Below are positions 24,658-35,279 of a stretch of 64,000 nucleotides of DNA, in pieces. The notes under the pieces are model-generated. The model was not told the DNA's origin. It did not search any database and worked only from the letters and a program-made list of their open reading frames with translations. Position numbers and translations under genes: made by a program. Source of the stretch: Streptomyces sp. P3 (GTDB lineage: Bacteria > Actinomycetota > Actinomycetes > Streptomycetales > Streptomycetaceae). Within the stretch, counting starts at the first letter, position 1. Every line of letters begins with the position of its first letter. The stretch covers positions 3,286,001-3,350,000 of the forward strand of contig NZ_CP028369.1 in assembly GCF_003032475.1 (NCBI RefSeq), given 5' to 3'.

Positions 24658-26919
24658 ATGTCCCAACAGACGGGGGCCGCCCAGGCGGCGGGCGAGCGGC
24701 GGCTGGCCACGCTGGAAGGCGTGCTCGAGCGCATCACTTACGCCAACGAGGAGAACGGCTACACGGTCGCCCGCGTCGACACCGGCCGGGGCGCGGGCGA
24801 CCTGCTCACGGTCGTGGGCGCGCTCCTCGGCGCCCAGGTCGGCGAGTCCCTGCGCATGGAGGGCCGTTGGGGCTCCCACCCGCAGTACGGCAAGCAGTTC
24901 ACCGTCGAGAACTACACGACCGTGCTGCCCGCAACCGTCCAGGGCATCCGCCGCTACCTGGGATCGGGCCTGGTCAAGGGCATCGGTCCGGTCTTCGCCG
25001 ACCGCATCACCCAGCACTTCGGCGTGGACACCCTGAAGATCATCGAGGAGGAGCCCGAGCGGCTCGTCGAGGTCCCCGGCCTCGGCCCCAAGCGCACCAA
25101 GAAGATCGCCGACGCCTGGGAGGAACAGAAGGCGATCAAGGAGGTCATGCTCTTCCTGCAGACCGTCGAGGTGTCCACCTCCATCGCGGTGCGCATCTAC
25201 AAGAAGTACGGCGACGCCTCCATCTCCGTGGTGAAGAACCAGCCCTACCGGCTGGCCGCCGACGTCTGGGGCATCGGCTTCCTCACCGCCGACAAGATCG
25301 CCCAGTCCGTCGGCATCCCGCACGACAGCCCCGAGCGGGTCAAGGCGGGCCTCCAGTACGCGCTGTCCCAGGCCACCGACCAGGGCCACTGCTACCTCCC
25401 CGAGGAGCGGCTGATCGCCGACGCCGTCAAGCTGCTCCAGGTCGACACCGGCCTCGTCATCGAGTGCCTCGCCGCCCTCGCGGAACCCTCGGAGGAGGGC
25501 GAGGAGCCGGGAGTCGTCCGGGAGCGGGTGCCGGGCCCGGACGGCGCGGCGGAACCCGTCACCGCCGTCTACCTGGTCCCCTTCCACCGGGCCGAACTCT
25601 CCCTCTCCGCCCAGCTGTTGCGGCTGCTGCGCACCGACGAGGACCGGATGCCGGCCTTTCGTGACGTGTCCTGGGACAAGGCGCTGGCGTGGCTGAAGTC
25701 CCGTACGCGGGCGGAGCTCGCGCCCGAGCAGGAGGCGGCCGTCAAGCTGGCGCTGACCGAGAAGGTGGCCGTGCTGACCGGCGGCCCGGGCTGCGGCAAG
25801 TCGTTCACCGTCCGCTCGATCGTGGAGCTGGCCCGCGCGAGGAAGGCGAAGGTCGTGCTGGCGGCGCCCACCGGCCGCGCCGCCAAGCGGCTCGCCGAGC
25901 TCACCGGCGCGGAGGCCTCCACCGTCCACCGCCTGCTGGAGCTCAAGCCCGGCGGTGACGCGGCCTATGACCGCGACCGCCCGCTGGACGCCGATCTGGT
26001 GGTGGTCGACGAGGCGTCGATGCTGGACCTCCTCCTCGCCAACAAGCTGGTCAAGGCCGTGCCGCCCGGCGCGCACCTGCTCTTCGTCGGGGACGTCGAC
26101 CAGTTGCCCAGCGTCGGCGCGGGCGAGGTGCTGCGCGATCTCCTGGCCGACGGCAGTCCGGTCCCCGCGGTGCGGCTCACGCGCGTGTTCCGCCAGGCGC
26201 AGCAGTCGGGCGTGGTGACCAACGCGCACCGCATCAACGCCGGTCAGCACCCGGTCACCGACGGCATGAAGGACTTCTTCCTCTTCGTCGAGGACGACAC
26301 CGAGGAGACCGGCCGCCTCACGGTGGACGTGGCCGCCCGGCGCATCCCGGCCAAGTTCGGCCTGGACCCGCGCCGGGACGTGCAGGTGCTGGCGCCCATG
26401 CACCGCGGCCCGGCCGGCGCCGGCGCCCTCAACGGCCTTCTCCAGCAGGCCGTGACGCCCGGCCGCCCCGACGTCCCCGAGAAGCGCTTCGGTGGCCGGG
26501 TCTTCCGCGTCGGCGACAAGGTCACCCAGATCCGCAACAATTACGAGAAGGGGGAGAACGGCGTCTTCAACGGCACCGTGGGAGTGGTGACCTCGCTCGA
26601 CCCGGTCGACCAGCGGCTCACGGTGCTGACCGACGAGGACGAGGAGGTCCCGTACGAGTTCGACGAGCTGGACGAGCTGGCCCATGCGTACGCGGTGACC
26701 ATCCACCGGTCCCAGGGAAGTGAATATCCCGCGGTGGTGATCCCCGTCACCACCGGAGCATGGATGATGCTGCAGCGGAATCTTCTGTATACGGCCGTCA
26801 CCCGCGCGAAGAAGCTGGTCGTCCTCGTCGGCTCCCGCAAGGCGATCGGCCAGGCGGTGCGCACGGTGTCGGCGGGCCGCCGCTGCACGGCCCTGGACTT
26901 CCGGCTGGCGGGCCGGTGA
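24658..26919 (+). CDS. recD2: RecD2-like SF1 DNA helicase
   Basis: The 753-residue helicase is of the RecD2 type, acting in DNA repair without RecBC. The order is an OB-like N-terminal domain, helix-hairpin-helix segments (GLVKGIGPVFADRI, VPGLGPKRTKKIADAW, DVWGIGFLTADKIA), then the motor: Walker A TGGPGCGKSFT (about 375-384), motif Ia APTGRAAKRL, motif II VVVDEASMLD, motif III FVGDVDQLPSVGAG and motif VI TAVTRAKKL. Length matches RecD2 proteins. ATG 24658 was chosen where homology-like sequence begins; the preceding open frame is low-complexity. Confidence 0.92.
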   Translation: MSQQTGAAQAAGERRLATLEGVLERITYANEENGYTVARVDTGRGAGDLLTVVGALLGAQVGESLRMEGRWGSHPQYGKQFTVENYTTVLPATVQGIRRYLGSGLVKGIGPVFADRITQHFGVDTLKIIEEEPERLVEVPGLGPKRTKKIADAWEEQKAIKEVMLFLQTVEVSTSIAVRIYKKYGDASISVVKNQPYRLAADVWGIGFLTADKIAQSVGIPHDSPERVKAGLQYALSQATDQGHCYLPEERLIADAVKLLQVDTGLVIECLAALAEPSEEGEEPGVVRERVPGPDGAAEPVTAVYLVPFHRAELSLSAQLLRLLRTDEDRMPAFRDVSWDKALAWLKSRTRAELAPEQEAAVKLALTEKVAVLTGGPGCGKSFTVRSIVELARARKAKVVLAAPTGRAAKRLAELTGAEASTVHRLLELKPGGDAAYDRDRPLDADLVVVDEASMLDLLLANKLVKAVPPGAHLLFVGDVDQLPSVGAGEVLRDLLADGSPVPAVRLTRVFRQAQQSGVVTNAHRINAGQHPVTDGMKDFFLFVEDDTEETGRLTVDVAARRIPAKFGLDPRRDVQVLAPMHRGPAGAGALNGLLQQAVTPGRPDVPEKRFGGRVFRVGDKVTQIRNNYEKGENGVFNGTVGVVTSLDPVDQRLTVLTDEDEEVPYEFDELDELAHAYAVTIHRSQGSEYPAVVIPVTTGAWMMLQRNLLYTAVTRAKKLVVLVGSRKAIGQAVRTVSAGRRCTALDFRLAGR

Positions 26920-27160
26920 CCTGAGCCGTCCCGGGGGCGGTGCGCACACGGCGGAAAAATGATCGATCAAATGAGTCGCGAAGGTCACAGAGCACTTCCC
27001 CAACCGTGACCAAGGCGGCAGGATGAGCTGGTTGGCGGCACTGAGTGCCGCCGATGAGCCCAATGGTCGACCCCGAGTGCACTCTCGTGCGCCAAATGGG
27101 GGATGGTAGAGACAGTCAGGGCAACCTCGAAGAAGAGGCACAACGTCGGTGAGGGATGAC
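26920..27160 (+). promoter_or_regulatory. Citrate synthase upstream region
   Basis: About 240 bp lie before the citrate synthase gene. The only clear symmetry is the palindrome TGATCGATCA at 26960-26969. It must contain the citrate synthase promoter, but I could not place -10/-35 elements convincingly. Confidence 0.4.
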
Positions 27161-28450
27161 GTGAGCGACAACTCTGTAGTACTGCGGTACGGCGACGGCG
27201 AGTACACCTACCCGGTGATCGACAGCACCGTCGGCGACAAGGGCTTCGACATCGGGAAGCTCCGCGCCCAGACCGGTCTGGTGACCCTGGACAGCGGCTA
27301 CGGCAACACCGCCGCCTATAAATCCGCGATCACCTACCTCGACGGCGAACAGGGCATCCTCCGGTACCGCGGCTACCCGATCGAGCAGCTGGCCGAGCGG
27401 TCGACCTTCCTCGAGGTCGCCTACCTCCTGATCAACGGAGAGCTGCCGACCGTCGACGAGCTCACCGTCTTCCAGAGCGACATCACGCAGCACACCCTGC
27501 TGCACGAGGACGTCAAGAACTTCTACCGCGGCTTCCCGCGCGACGCGCACCCGATGGCCATGCTGTCGTCGGTGGTCTCCGCGCTGTCCACGTTCTACCA
27601 GGACAGCCACAACCCGTTCGACGAGAAGCAGCGCAACCTCTCCACCATCAGGCTGCTCGCCAAGCTTCCGACGATCGCCGCGTACGCCTACAAGAAGTCG
27701 ATCGGCCACCCGTTCGTCTACCCGCGCAACGACCTCGGCTACGTCGAGAACTTCCTGCGCATGACGTTCTCCGTGCCGGCCCAGGAGTACGACCTCGACC
27801 CGGTCGTCGTCTCCGCGCTCGACAAGCTGCTGATCCTGCACGCGGACCACGAGCAGAACTGCTCCACCTCCACGGTCCGCCTGGTCGGTTCGTCCCAGGC
27901 CAACATGTTCGCGTCGATCTCGGCCGGCATCTCCGCCCTGTGGGGTCCGCTGCACGGCGGCGCCAACCAGTCAGTGCTGGAGATGCTCGAGGGCATCCAG
28001 GCCAACGGCGGCGACGTCGACTCCTTCATCCGCAAGGTGAAGAACAAGGAGGACGGCGTCCGCCTGATGGGCTTCGGCCACCGGGTGTACAAGTCCTTCG
28101 ACCCGCGCGCCAAGATCATCAAGGCGGCCGCGCACGACGTCCTCTCCGCCCTCGGCAAGTCCGACGAGCTGCTGGACATCGCGCTGAAGCTGGAGGAGCA
28201 CGCGCTCTCCGACGACTACTTCGTCTCGCGCAACCTCTACCCCAACGTCGACTTCTACACCGGCCTCATCTACCGGGCCATGGGCTTCCCGACCGAGATG
28301 TTCACGGTCCTCTTCGCCCTCGGCCGCCTCCCGGGCTGGATCGCCCAGTGGCACGAGATGATCAAGGAGCCGGGTTCCCGCATCGGCCGCCCGCGCCAGA
28401 TCTACACCGGCGTGGTCGAGCGCGACTTCGTGCCCGTCGAGCAGCGCTGA
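27161..28450 (+). CDS. gltA: Citrate synthase
   Basis: The 429-residue type II-like citrate synthase condenses oxaloacetate and acetyl-CoA at the entry of the TCA cycle. Motifs are ILRYRGYPIEQLAE, the active-site His in GPLHGGANQSVLEML, the second His in GFGHRVYKSFDPR, and RIGRPRQIYTG at the end. GTG 27161 (MSDNSVVLRYG) has GAGGGA just upstream; GTG 27149 would add four residues and is possible. The gene is monocistronic with a terminator hairpin at 28511-28539. Confidence 0.95.
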   Translation: MSDNSVVLRYGDGEYTYPVIDSTVGDKGFDIGKLRAQTGLVTLDSGYGNTAAYKSAITYLDGEQGILRYRGYPIEQLAERSTFLEVAYLLINGELPTVDELTVFQSDITQHTLLHEDVKNFYRGFPRDAHPMAMLSSVVSALSTFYQDSHNPFDEKQRNLSTIRLLAKLPTIAAYAYKKSIGHPFVYPRNDLGYVENFLRMTFSVPAQEYDLDPVVVSALDKLLILHADHEQNCSTSTVRLVGSSQANMFASISAGISALWGPLHGGANQSVLEMLEGIQANGGDVDSFIRKVKNKEDGVRLMGFGHRVYKSFDPRAKIIKAAAHDVLSALGKSDELLDIALKLEEHALSDDYFVSRNLYPNVDFYTGLIYRAMGFPTEMFTVLFALGRLPGWIAQWHEMIKEPGSRIGRPRQIYTGVVERDFVPVEQR

Positions 28451-28510
28451 CGCCTCCGGCGGGGGCCGGGTCTCCATCAGGTGCCCCTCGCTTGTGATGT
28501 TCTGATGTTC

Positions 28511-28539
28511 GACTGCCCGGGGCCTTGTCCCGGGCAGTC
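28511..28539. terminator. Terminator hairpin after citrate synthase
   Basis: There is a perfect 11-bp stem (28511-28521 with 28529-28539) and a 7-nt loop, 60 bases past the stop codon, with no T tract. Confidence 0.8.
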
Positions 28540-28655
28540 GTGTGTCCGGGGCCGGGCACCCGGGGGCCCAGGGCCCAGGGGGAGAGGTTCGGGGGTCTCG
28601 GGGCACGTCTTCGGGTGCGGGTGGGTGGGGCCTGGTCGCGCAGTTCCCCGCGCCC

Positions 28656-28913
28656 CTGAGGTCGGGATGGTCGGCCGCGTTCAGAGGGGTCCCTGCGCCC
28701 GCAGGTCGGGGTGGTCGGCCGCGTCCGGAGGTGCCCGTGCCCTGAGGTCGGGGTGGTCGGCCGCGTCCGGAGGTGCCCGTGCCCTGAGGTCGGGGTGGTC
28801 GGCCGCGTCCGGAGGTGCCCGTGCCCTGAGGTCGGGGTGGTCGGCGGCGTTCAGAGGGGTCCCTGCGCCCGCAGGTGGGGGTGGGCGGCCGCGTTCGAGG
28901 GTTCGGCGCGCTC
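28656..28913. repeat. Array of six 42-44 bp tandem repeats
   Basis: Consecutive units begin at 28656, 28700, 28742, 28784, 28826 and 28870. The core is CAGGTCGGGGTGGTCGGCC or CTGAGGTCGGGGTGG followed by CGCGTCCGGAGGTGCCCGTGCC. Two variants alternate (44-bp, GTTCAGAGGGGTCC type at units 1 and 5; 42-bp at units 2-4; unit 6 is degenerate). There are no unique spacers, so it is not CRISPR. Just before it is GCGCAGTTCCCCGCGCCCCTGA, a sequence common between Streptomyces genes (from memory). Confidence 0.8.
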
Positions 28914-29124
28914 ACCTGGAGTCGGGGTCGTAGGGCCCTTTCGCGGGCTCCGCTGTACGGGTTCCGATGTGCGGGCAAACGGAAGGCGCCCCGGCGCCAG
29001 TCCCCCCACGGGCCGACGACCAGGGCGCCTTCCCATGTCCCGGTGCGGATTCCCCCCACGGGATCCGGCCGGGCGTTGTGAGGACAGCGCCTGAATTCGC
29101 TGTTTTCTACGGTATGCGGTTGTT
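28914..29124. other. Gene-free stretch after the repeat array
   Basis: No gene is supported here. The sequence CCCCCCACGGG occurs twice (about 29003 and 29053), and GGCGCCCCGGCGCC near 28989 can form a short hairpin. Base composition falls in A+T-richer steps toward 29100. Confidence 0.5.
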
Positions 29125-29364
29125 GTGCCTGCGGTTGAGCAGAACGAGCAGAACTGCTCGTACTACCGCAGTGTGCGGTCTGCCGGGACAGCGCACGCTG
29201 GGAGGGCCGCTCAAAGCTTCCCGGTGTGCGTGCCCCGGCAACGCATCTCTGAGGAAGTCCCCCAAGACATCCTCAGACGTCAGGGCACGCCCCCCAAGAC
29301 GTTTCCCGACATCGTCAACTTAGACCTTCGAACCCCTTCGATGGTTTCGTTCGCATCACTGTGA
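29125..29364 (+). CDS. Possible small protein with a TTA codon
   Basis: A 79-residue open frame (start GTG, PAVEQNEQNCSYYRS) lies between two convergent genes. It has a more balanced amino acid mix than its shadow frames and contains a TTA leucine codon (29320-29322), which in Streptomyces depends on the bldA tRNA. An 18-bp perfect palindrome (29144-29161) falls inside its start region, which argues that the segment may instead be regulatory DNA. There is no good ribosome-binding site and I do not recognise the product. Confidence 0.25.
   Translation: MPAVEQNEQNCSYYRSVRSAGTAHAGRAAQSFPVCVPRQRISEEVPQDILRRQGTPPKTFPDIVNLDLRTPSMVSFASL
29144..29161. promoter_or_regulatory. Perfect palindrome ACGAGCAG-AA-CTGCTCGT
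   Basis: Two 8-bp arms are separated by AA, with an extra half-site GAGCAGAA directly upstream. This is operator-like and lies in an A+T-richer part of the gene-poor interval 28451-29533. No adjacent regulator gene identifies the binding protein. Confidence 0.5.
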
Positions 29365-29533
29365 TCTGTGTCTCTTGCATATGTCCGTTAGATGCGCAAG
29401 AGAACGGATACGGCGATCGAGGCCCAAGCGTAAGGATGATGCGCGAGCCTTGTGAAGAGCTTATGTGAGGTACGGGCAGGACTCCAGGGGTCTCGTCGAA
29501 AGGCCGGGACCTACCCGGCGGTATGGTCCGTCC
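29365..29533. other. Gene-free stretch downstream of copA
   Basis: I see no supported gene here. The sequence is less GC-rich than average (for example CTTGCATATGTCCGTTAGATGC near 29376) and reads like promoter or untranslated DNA, although copA ends into it from the right. A small RNA cannot be excluded. Confidence 0.4.
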
Positions 29534-31777
<2,244 letters not shown>

Positions 31778-31797
31778 GTCCGTACTCCAGGAAACGG

Positions 31798-31842
31798 ACC
31801 GGGCCGTACGGAACCAGTATCAGCTGGTCGGCACGGCCCGGT
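31798..31842 (-). terminator. Attenuator-like hairpin between copZ and copA
   Basis: A 10-bp outer stem (31798-31807 with 31833-31842) and inner ACCAG/CTGGT stem (31813-31817 with 31824-31828) fill the copZ-copA spacer. It may partly terminate transcription so that the chaperone is made in excess over the pump. Confidence 0.6.
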
Positions 31843-31889
31843 GGATGCCTCGGGATGGGAAAGCGGCTGCTCGGACCCGTGGGGCCTGC

Positions 31890-32129
31890 TCAGGCCCGGC
31901 CGGCCAGCTCGAAGCCCGCCTCGTCGACCGCGGCGCGCACGGCCTCCTCGTCGAGCGGGGCGACGGAGACGACCGTGACCTCGCCGGTGGAGGCGACGGC
32001 CTTCACCGAGGTGACGCCGGCGAGCTCCGAGAGCTCGCCGGAAACGGCGCCCTCGCAGTGGCCGCAGCTCATGCCGCTCACCTGGTAGACGGTGGTGACG
32101 GAGCCCGGGGTATCGGTTGCAGCGGTCAT
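31890..32129 (-). CDS. copZ: Copper chaperone CopZ
   Basis: The 79-residue single heavy-metal-associated domain with the Cu(I) ligand motif GMSCGHC at residues 19-25 would deliver copper to CopA and possibly to the CsoR sensor. The length is typical. The ATG at 32129 follows GAGGAGAA. It is first in the copZ-copA unit, downstream of a CsoR-type operator at 32209-32225. Confidence 0.95.
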   Translation of the reverse strand: MTAATDTPGSVTTVYQVSGMSCGHCEGAVSGELSELAGVTSVKAVASTGEVTVVSVAPLDEEAVRAAVDEAGFELAGRA

Positions 32130-32208
32130 GTCGTTCTCCTCGTAGCGGCGGCTGGGGCGGGCGGTCGCCGGTGCCGTGACCGGCACGGTGGGCCTGCCGT
32201 TGTCGAGT

Positions 32209-32225
32209 ATACCCCTAGGGGGTAT
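32209..32225. promoter_or_regulatory. CsoR-type copper operator
   Basis: ATACCCC-TAG-GGGGTAT has perfect 7-bp arms and matches the GC-rich pseudo-palindrome recognised by CsoR copper-sensing repressors (ATACCCCNNNGGGGTAT style). It lies 80 bp upstream of copZ and would derepress the operon when copper binds CsoR. No csoR gene is in the window. Confidence 0.85.
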
Positions 32226-32348
32226 GAACCAGAAGGGTCGTCGTTGCCGACGCGCCGCGCACCCGCACCCGCGTTCTCCTCGCGCCGGCCGCCCGGCGAC
32301 GATGTACCCGCCGACGAGACGGCGACGAGAACGGCGACAGGAGCGCGG

Positions 32349-33392
32349 ATGCGAGCGGTGGTCTTCGAGCGGTACGGCGAACCGGCCGAGGTGCGTGAGG
32401 TGCCCGACCCCCGGCCCGCCCCCCATGGAGTGGTCGTGCGGGTGGAGGCCACCGGCCTGTGCCGCAGCGACTGGCACGGCTGGATGGGTCACGACCCGGA
32501 CATCGCCCTGCCGCACGTGCCCGGTCACGAACTCGCCGGCGTCGTCGAGCAGGTCGGCGAGCTGGTCACCCTCCGGCGGCCCGGCGACCGGGTCACCGTC
32601 CCCTTCGTGTGCGGCTGCGGCAGCTGCCCGTCCTGTGCGGCCGGCCACCACCAGGTGTGCGAACACCAGACGCAGCCCGGCTTCACGCACTGGGGCTCCT
32701 ACGCCCAGTACGTGGCCCTGGACCACGCCGACGTGAACCTGGTCGTGCTCCCCGACTACCTGTCGTACGCGACGGCCGCCTCCCTCGGCTGCCGCTTCGC
32801 CACCGCGTTCCGGGCGGTCGTGCAGCAGGGCCGGGTCGCGGCCGGGGAGTGGGTGGCGGTGCACGGCTGCGGAGGCGTGGGCCTCTCGGCCGTGATGATC
32901 GCGGCGGCGAGCGGTGCGCGGGTGGTGGCGGTGGACGTCTCGCCGCAGGCCCTGGAGCTGGCGCGGACGTTCGGCGCGGCGGAGTGCGTGGACGCGGCCC
33001 ACGTGCCGGACACGGCCGAGGCGGTCCGTGAGCTGACCGGCGGCGGCGCGCACCTCTCCCTCGACGCCCTGGGCTCCCCGGCGGTCTGCGCCGCCTCCGT
33101 CAACGGCCTGCGCCGCCGCGGCCGTCATGTCCAGGTCGGCCTGCTGCCCTCCGCGGACGGCATGACGTCCGTGCCGCTGGCCCGTGCCGTCGCCCTGGAA
33201 CTGGAGATCCTGGGCAGCCACGGCATGGCGGCGCACGCCTACCCGGAGCTGCTGGAGCTGGTCCGGTCGGGCGTGCTGCGCCCCGACCTGCTGGTGACGT
33301 CCACGATCACGCTCGACGCCGCTCCGGCGGCGCTGGCGGCGTTGGGGGCGAGTCCGGGCGCGGGGATGACGGTCGTCGAGCCGTGGACCTGA
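32349..33392 (+). CDS. Zinc-dependent alcohol dehydrogenase
   Basis: The 347-residue medium-chain dehydrogenase has the catalytic zinc site in ATGLCRSDWHGW and GHELAGVVE (Cys38-type, His, Glu), the structural zinc cluster CGCGSCPSCAAGHHQVC, and the NAD site CGGVGLSAVMIAA. The ATG at 32349 follows AGGAG. It is divergent from copZ, with the CsoR-type site between them, so copper control of this gene is possible but unproven. The substrate is unknown. Confidence 0.92.
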   Translation: MRAVVFERYGEPAEVREVPDPRPAPHGVVVRVEATGLCRSDWHGWMGHDPDIALPHVPGHELAGVVEQVGELVTLRRPGDRVTVPFVCGCGSCPSCAAGHHQVCEHQTQPGFTHWGSYAQYVALDHADVNLVVLPDYLSYATAASLGCRFATAFRAVVQQGRVAAGEWVAVHGCGGVGLSAVMIAAASGARVVAVDVSPQALELARTFGAAECVDAAHVPDTAEAVRELTGGGAHLSLDALGSPAVCAASVNGLRRRGRHVQVGLLPSADGMTSVPLARAVALELEILGSHGMAAHAYPELLELVRSGVLRPDLLVTSTITLDAAPAALAALGASPGAGMTVVEPWT

Positions 33393-33513
33393 GCGGACCA
33401 CCGGCATACGGGACGGCCGCCGTCGGGCGGACGTTGCGGAGGCACCCGGAAAGCGCCGTGCCCCACGTCACCGGTGGGACACGGTGTGACGCCGGGGATT
33501 CCCCCCGGGGTGG

Positions 33514-33714
33514 TCAGGCCGGCCCGCGGCCGCGGTTGCCCGGGCGGGAGGCGACCCAGGCGCGGACGGTGTCGGCGTACCAGTAGGGCTTGCCGCCCTC
33601 GACGTGGTCGGGCGGGGGCAGCAGTCCGTGTTTGCGGTAGGACCGCACGGTGTCCGGCTGCACCTTGATGTGCGCCGCGATCTCCTTGTAGGACCAGAGC
33701 CTTCGGTCGGTCAT
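33514..33714 (-). CDS. Small helix-turn-helix (MerR/excisionase-like) DNA-binding protein
   Basis: The 66-residue protein is almost entirely one winged-helix DNA-binding domain: LWSYKEIAAHIKVQPDTVRSYRKHGLL, then PYWYADTVRAWVASRPG. This form is shared by MerR-like, AlpA-like and excisionase proteins. The ATG at 33714 follows GGAAGG at a good distance; the longer frame upstream is Pro/Arg-rich and improbable. No integrase is nearby, so it is more likely a chromosomal regulator. A cluster of TGTGACA sequences lies upstream. Confidence 0.75.
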   Translation of the reverse strand: MTDRRLWSYKEIAAHIKVQPDTVRSYRKHGLLPPPDHVEGGKPYWYADTVRAWVASRPGNRGRGPA

Positions 33715-34190
33715 GAGCCGCACCTTCCCTGCGGGCGCGGGGCGGCGGCCGGGAGGCCGCCCGGGGGAGCCCCGCGCTGCGCTGGCGATCAACGAGCCTG
33801 TGCCCCGTCAACGAGGCACGGTGACCGAGAGGAGACGGCTGTTGACAGCATGTGACACAAGGCTCACACACACGCGACATGTGTGACAGGAAGGGGGTTT
33901 TTGTGACACCGGTGACGCAAAGCCGGGCGTGGGGTCCGCGAGCGGGACGCCCGCCGGTCGAAGGGCCCTGGCCGCCGGGGCAGGCGCCGGGGCCGTCGGT
34001 GCGGGCGACAGGAGACGGGCCGGGCCCGCTGCGACAGGCCCGGCCCGACCCCGTTCCCCGCCATCCCCCCGGTACGTTCCCGTCGGCCGGACCGGCCGGA
34101 TCCACCGCATGGGCCGGAGCAACCGCATGGGTCTGATCGGCCGGTTCGGCCGGAACGACCGGATTCACCTGGCAGGACCCCAGCCTGTAT
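33715..34190. promoter_or_regulatory. Gene-free region with repeated TGTGACA sites
   Basis: Three copies of TGTGACA occur at 33851-33857, 33882-33888 and 33902-33908. The first is part of TGTGA-N8-TCACA (33851-33868), and the last runs into CACCGGTG. This is the least GC-rich patch of the interval and lies upstream of the small HTH gene (start 33714). From 33950 to 34170 the sequence is low-complexity, rich in CGGCCGG and CCGCATGG, with no gene seen. Confidence 0.55.
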
Positions 34191-35150
34191 TCAGCCAATG
34201 CGTCCGGTCTTGGAAAAATCCGCACCCGGTCCGGACCAACCACCGGCCGGTGTCGGCAGCAGCAGGCTGGTCGCCTCGCCGCCCAGTCGGTCCGCCGCCG
34301 GGGACACCGGTTCCGGCAACCGCCTGGCCTGCGCGAACTGCCTCGGCGTGCACCCCGTCATCGCCTTGAACTCGCCGCTGAGGTGAGCCTGGTCGTAGAA
34401 GCCGCACAGGGCCGCCGTCTCCGCCGCGCTCCGCCCCTCGGCAAGCAGCCGCCGGGCCCGTTGCAGCCGCAGTACGCGGGCCGCGGCCTTCGGTCCCAGC
34501 CCGATCTGCTCGCGGAAACGGCTCTCCAGCTGCCGTACGCTCCAGCCGACCTCCTCGGCCAGCCGGGGGACCGGCAGCGTGCCGTCCGTGCGCACCAGCA
34601 GCGACCAGGCCCGTGCCACCCGCTCCGAACCCGGGGCGGCCGCCTGCCGCCAGCGGTCGAACGTGTCGTCGAGCAGCGCGAATCTCCGCTCCCAGCACGG
34701 CAACGCGGCCAGGGCGGCGGTGAGTTCGCCGAGGGGCGAGCCGAGGGTGTGGGGCAGCTCGTCCGGATCCACCGTGCGGTTGACGAGCTCGTGCTGCGGC
34801 GTGCCGAACAGAGCGAACGCGGTCCAGGGCGTCAGCAGCACCTCGACGCCCGAGAACCGTCCGCAGTGTTCCCCGACGGCGGGCGTGGTGGTGGGCCCGC
34901 AGTACACGGAGGCGAGGGTCTCCGGCTCCTGTCCCGCCCGCCAGATCCGCACCGGCTCGTCGAACCCCAGCAGCAGGGTGGAGGCGCCGATGGGCGCCTC
35001 GAGCCGCCGCCGGGGCCGGGGCATCGCGAGCCGGATCCCGCGGTAGCTCATCACCCCCGGCCGCAGCCGCGGATGAGGAAACGCGGTGACGAACTCCCAG
35101 GATCCGCCCGGCCCTTGCCCGGACCGGGCGTGTACCGCCCGTACAGCCAT
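34191..35150 (-). CDS. AraC-family transcriptional regulator
   Basis: The 319-residue protein has a variable N-terminal sensor region and a C-terminal AraC/XylS double helix-turn-helix at about 190-290: RLAEEVGWSVRQLESRFREQ and then ETAALCGFYDQAHLSGEFK, TGCTPRQFAQAR. The last 25 residues are a Gly/Pro-rich tail. ATG 35150 gives the full sensor; GTG or ATG near residue 34 is an alternative. It sits beside the inositol genes, facing the same way as the iolE-like gene, and could regulate them, but nothing proves it. Confidence 0.88.
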   Translation of the reverse strand: MAVRAVHARSGQGPGGSWEFVTAFPHPRLRPGVMSYRGIRLAMPRPRRRLEAPIGASTLLLGFDEPVRIWRAGQEPETLASVYCGPTTTPAVGEHCGRFSGVEVLLTPWTAFALFGTPQHELVNRTVDPDELPHTLGSPLGELTAALAALPCWERRFALLDDTFDRWRQAAAPGSERVARAWSLLVRTDGTLPVPRLAEEVGWSVRQLESRFREQIGLGPKAAARVLRLQRARRLLAEGRSAAETAALCGFYDQAHLSGEFKAMTGCTPRQFAQARRLPEPVSPAADRLGGEATSLLLPTPAGGWSGPGADFSKTGRIG

Positions 35151-35279
35151 GGGCGCTTATGTTGCTCCAGCGCGCGCGGCACCGCCAGGGGTCCCGCAGG
35201 CCCGCCCCGATCCGCCCTGATCCGCCCCGGTCCCGGCGGGACCGGCGGGACCGGGCCTCCGGGGCCGGGCGGGCCCGCG

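Noticed and set aside
28656..28913. CRISPR array
   Set aside because: The repeats are directly adjacent with no unique spacers, and no cas genes occur in the window.
28481..28933. 150-codon open frame with internal protein repeats
   Set aside because: The repeats are DNA repeats read in frame; the product is Arg/Gly/Pro-rich, and no start site or family supports translation.
33514..33714. Excisionase of an integrated element
   Set aside because: The HTH form is compatible, but no integrase, attachment repeat or tRNA gene is nearby.
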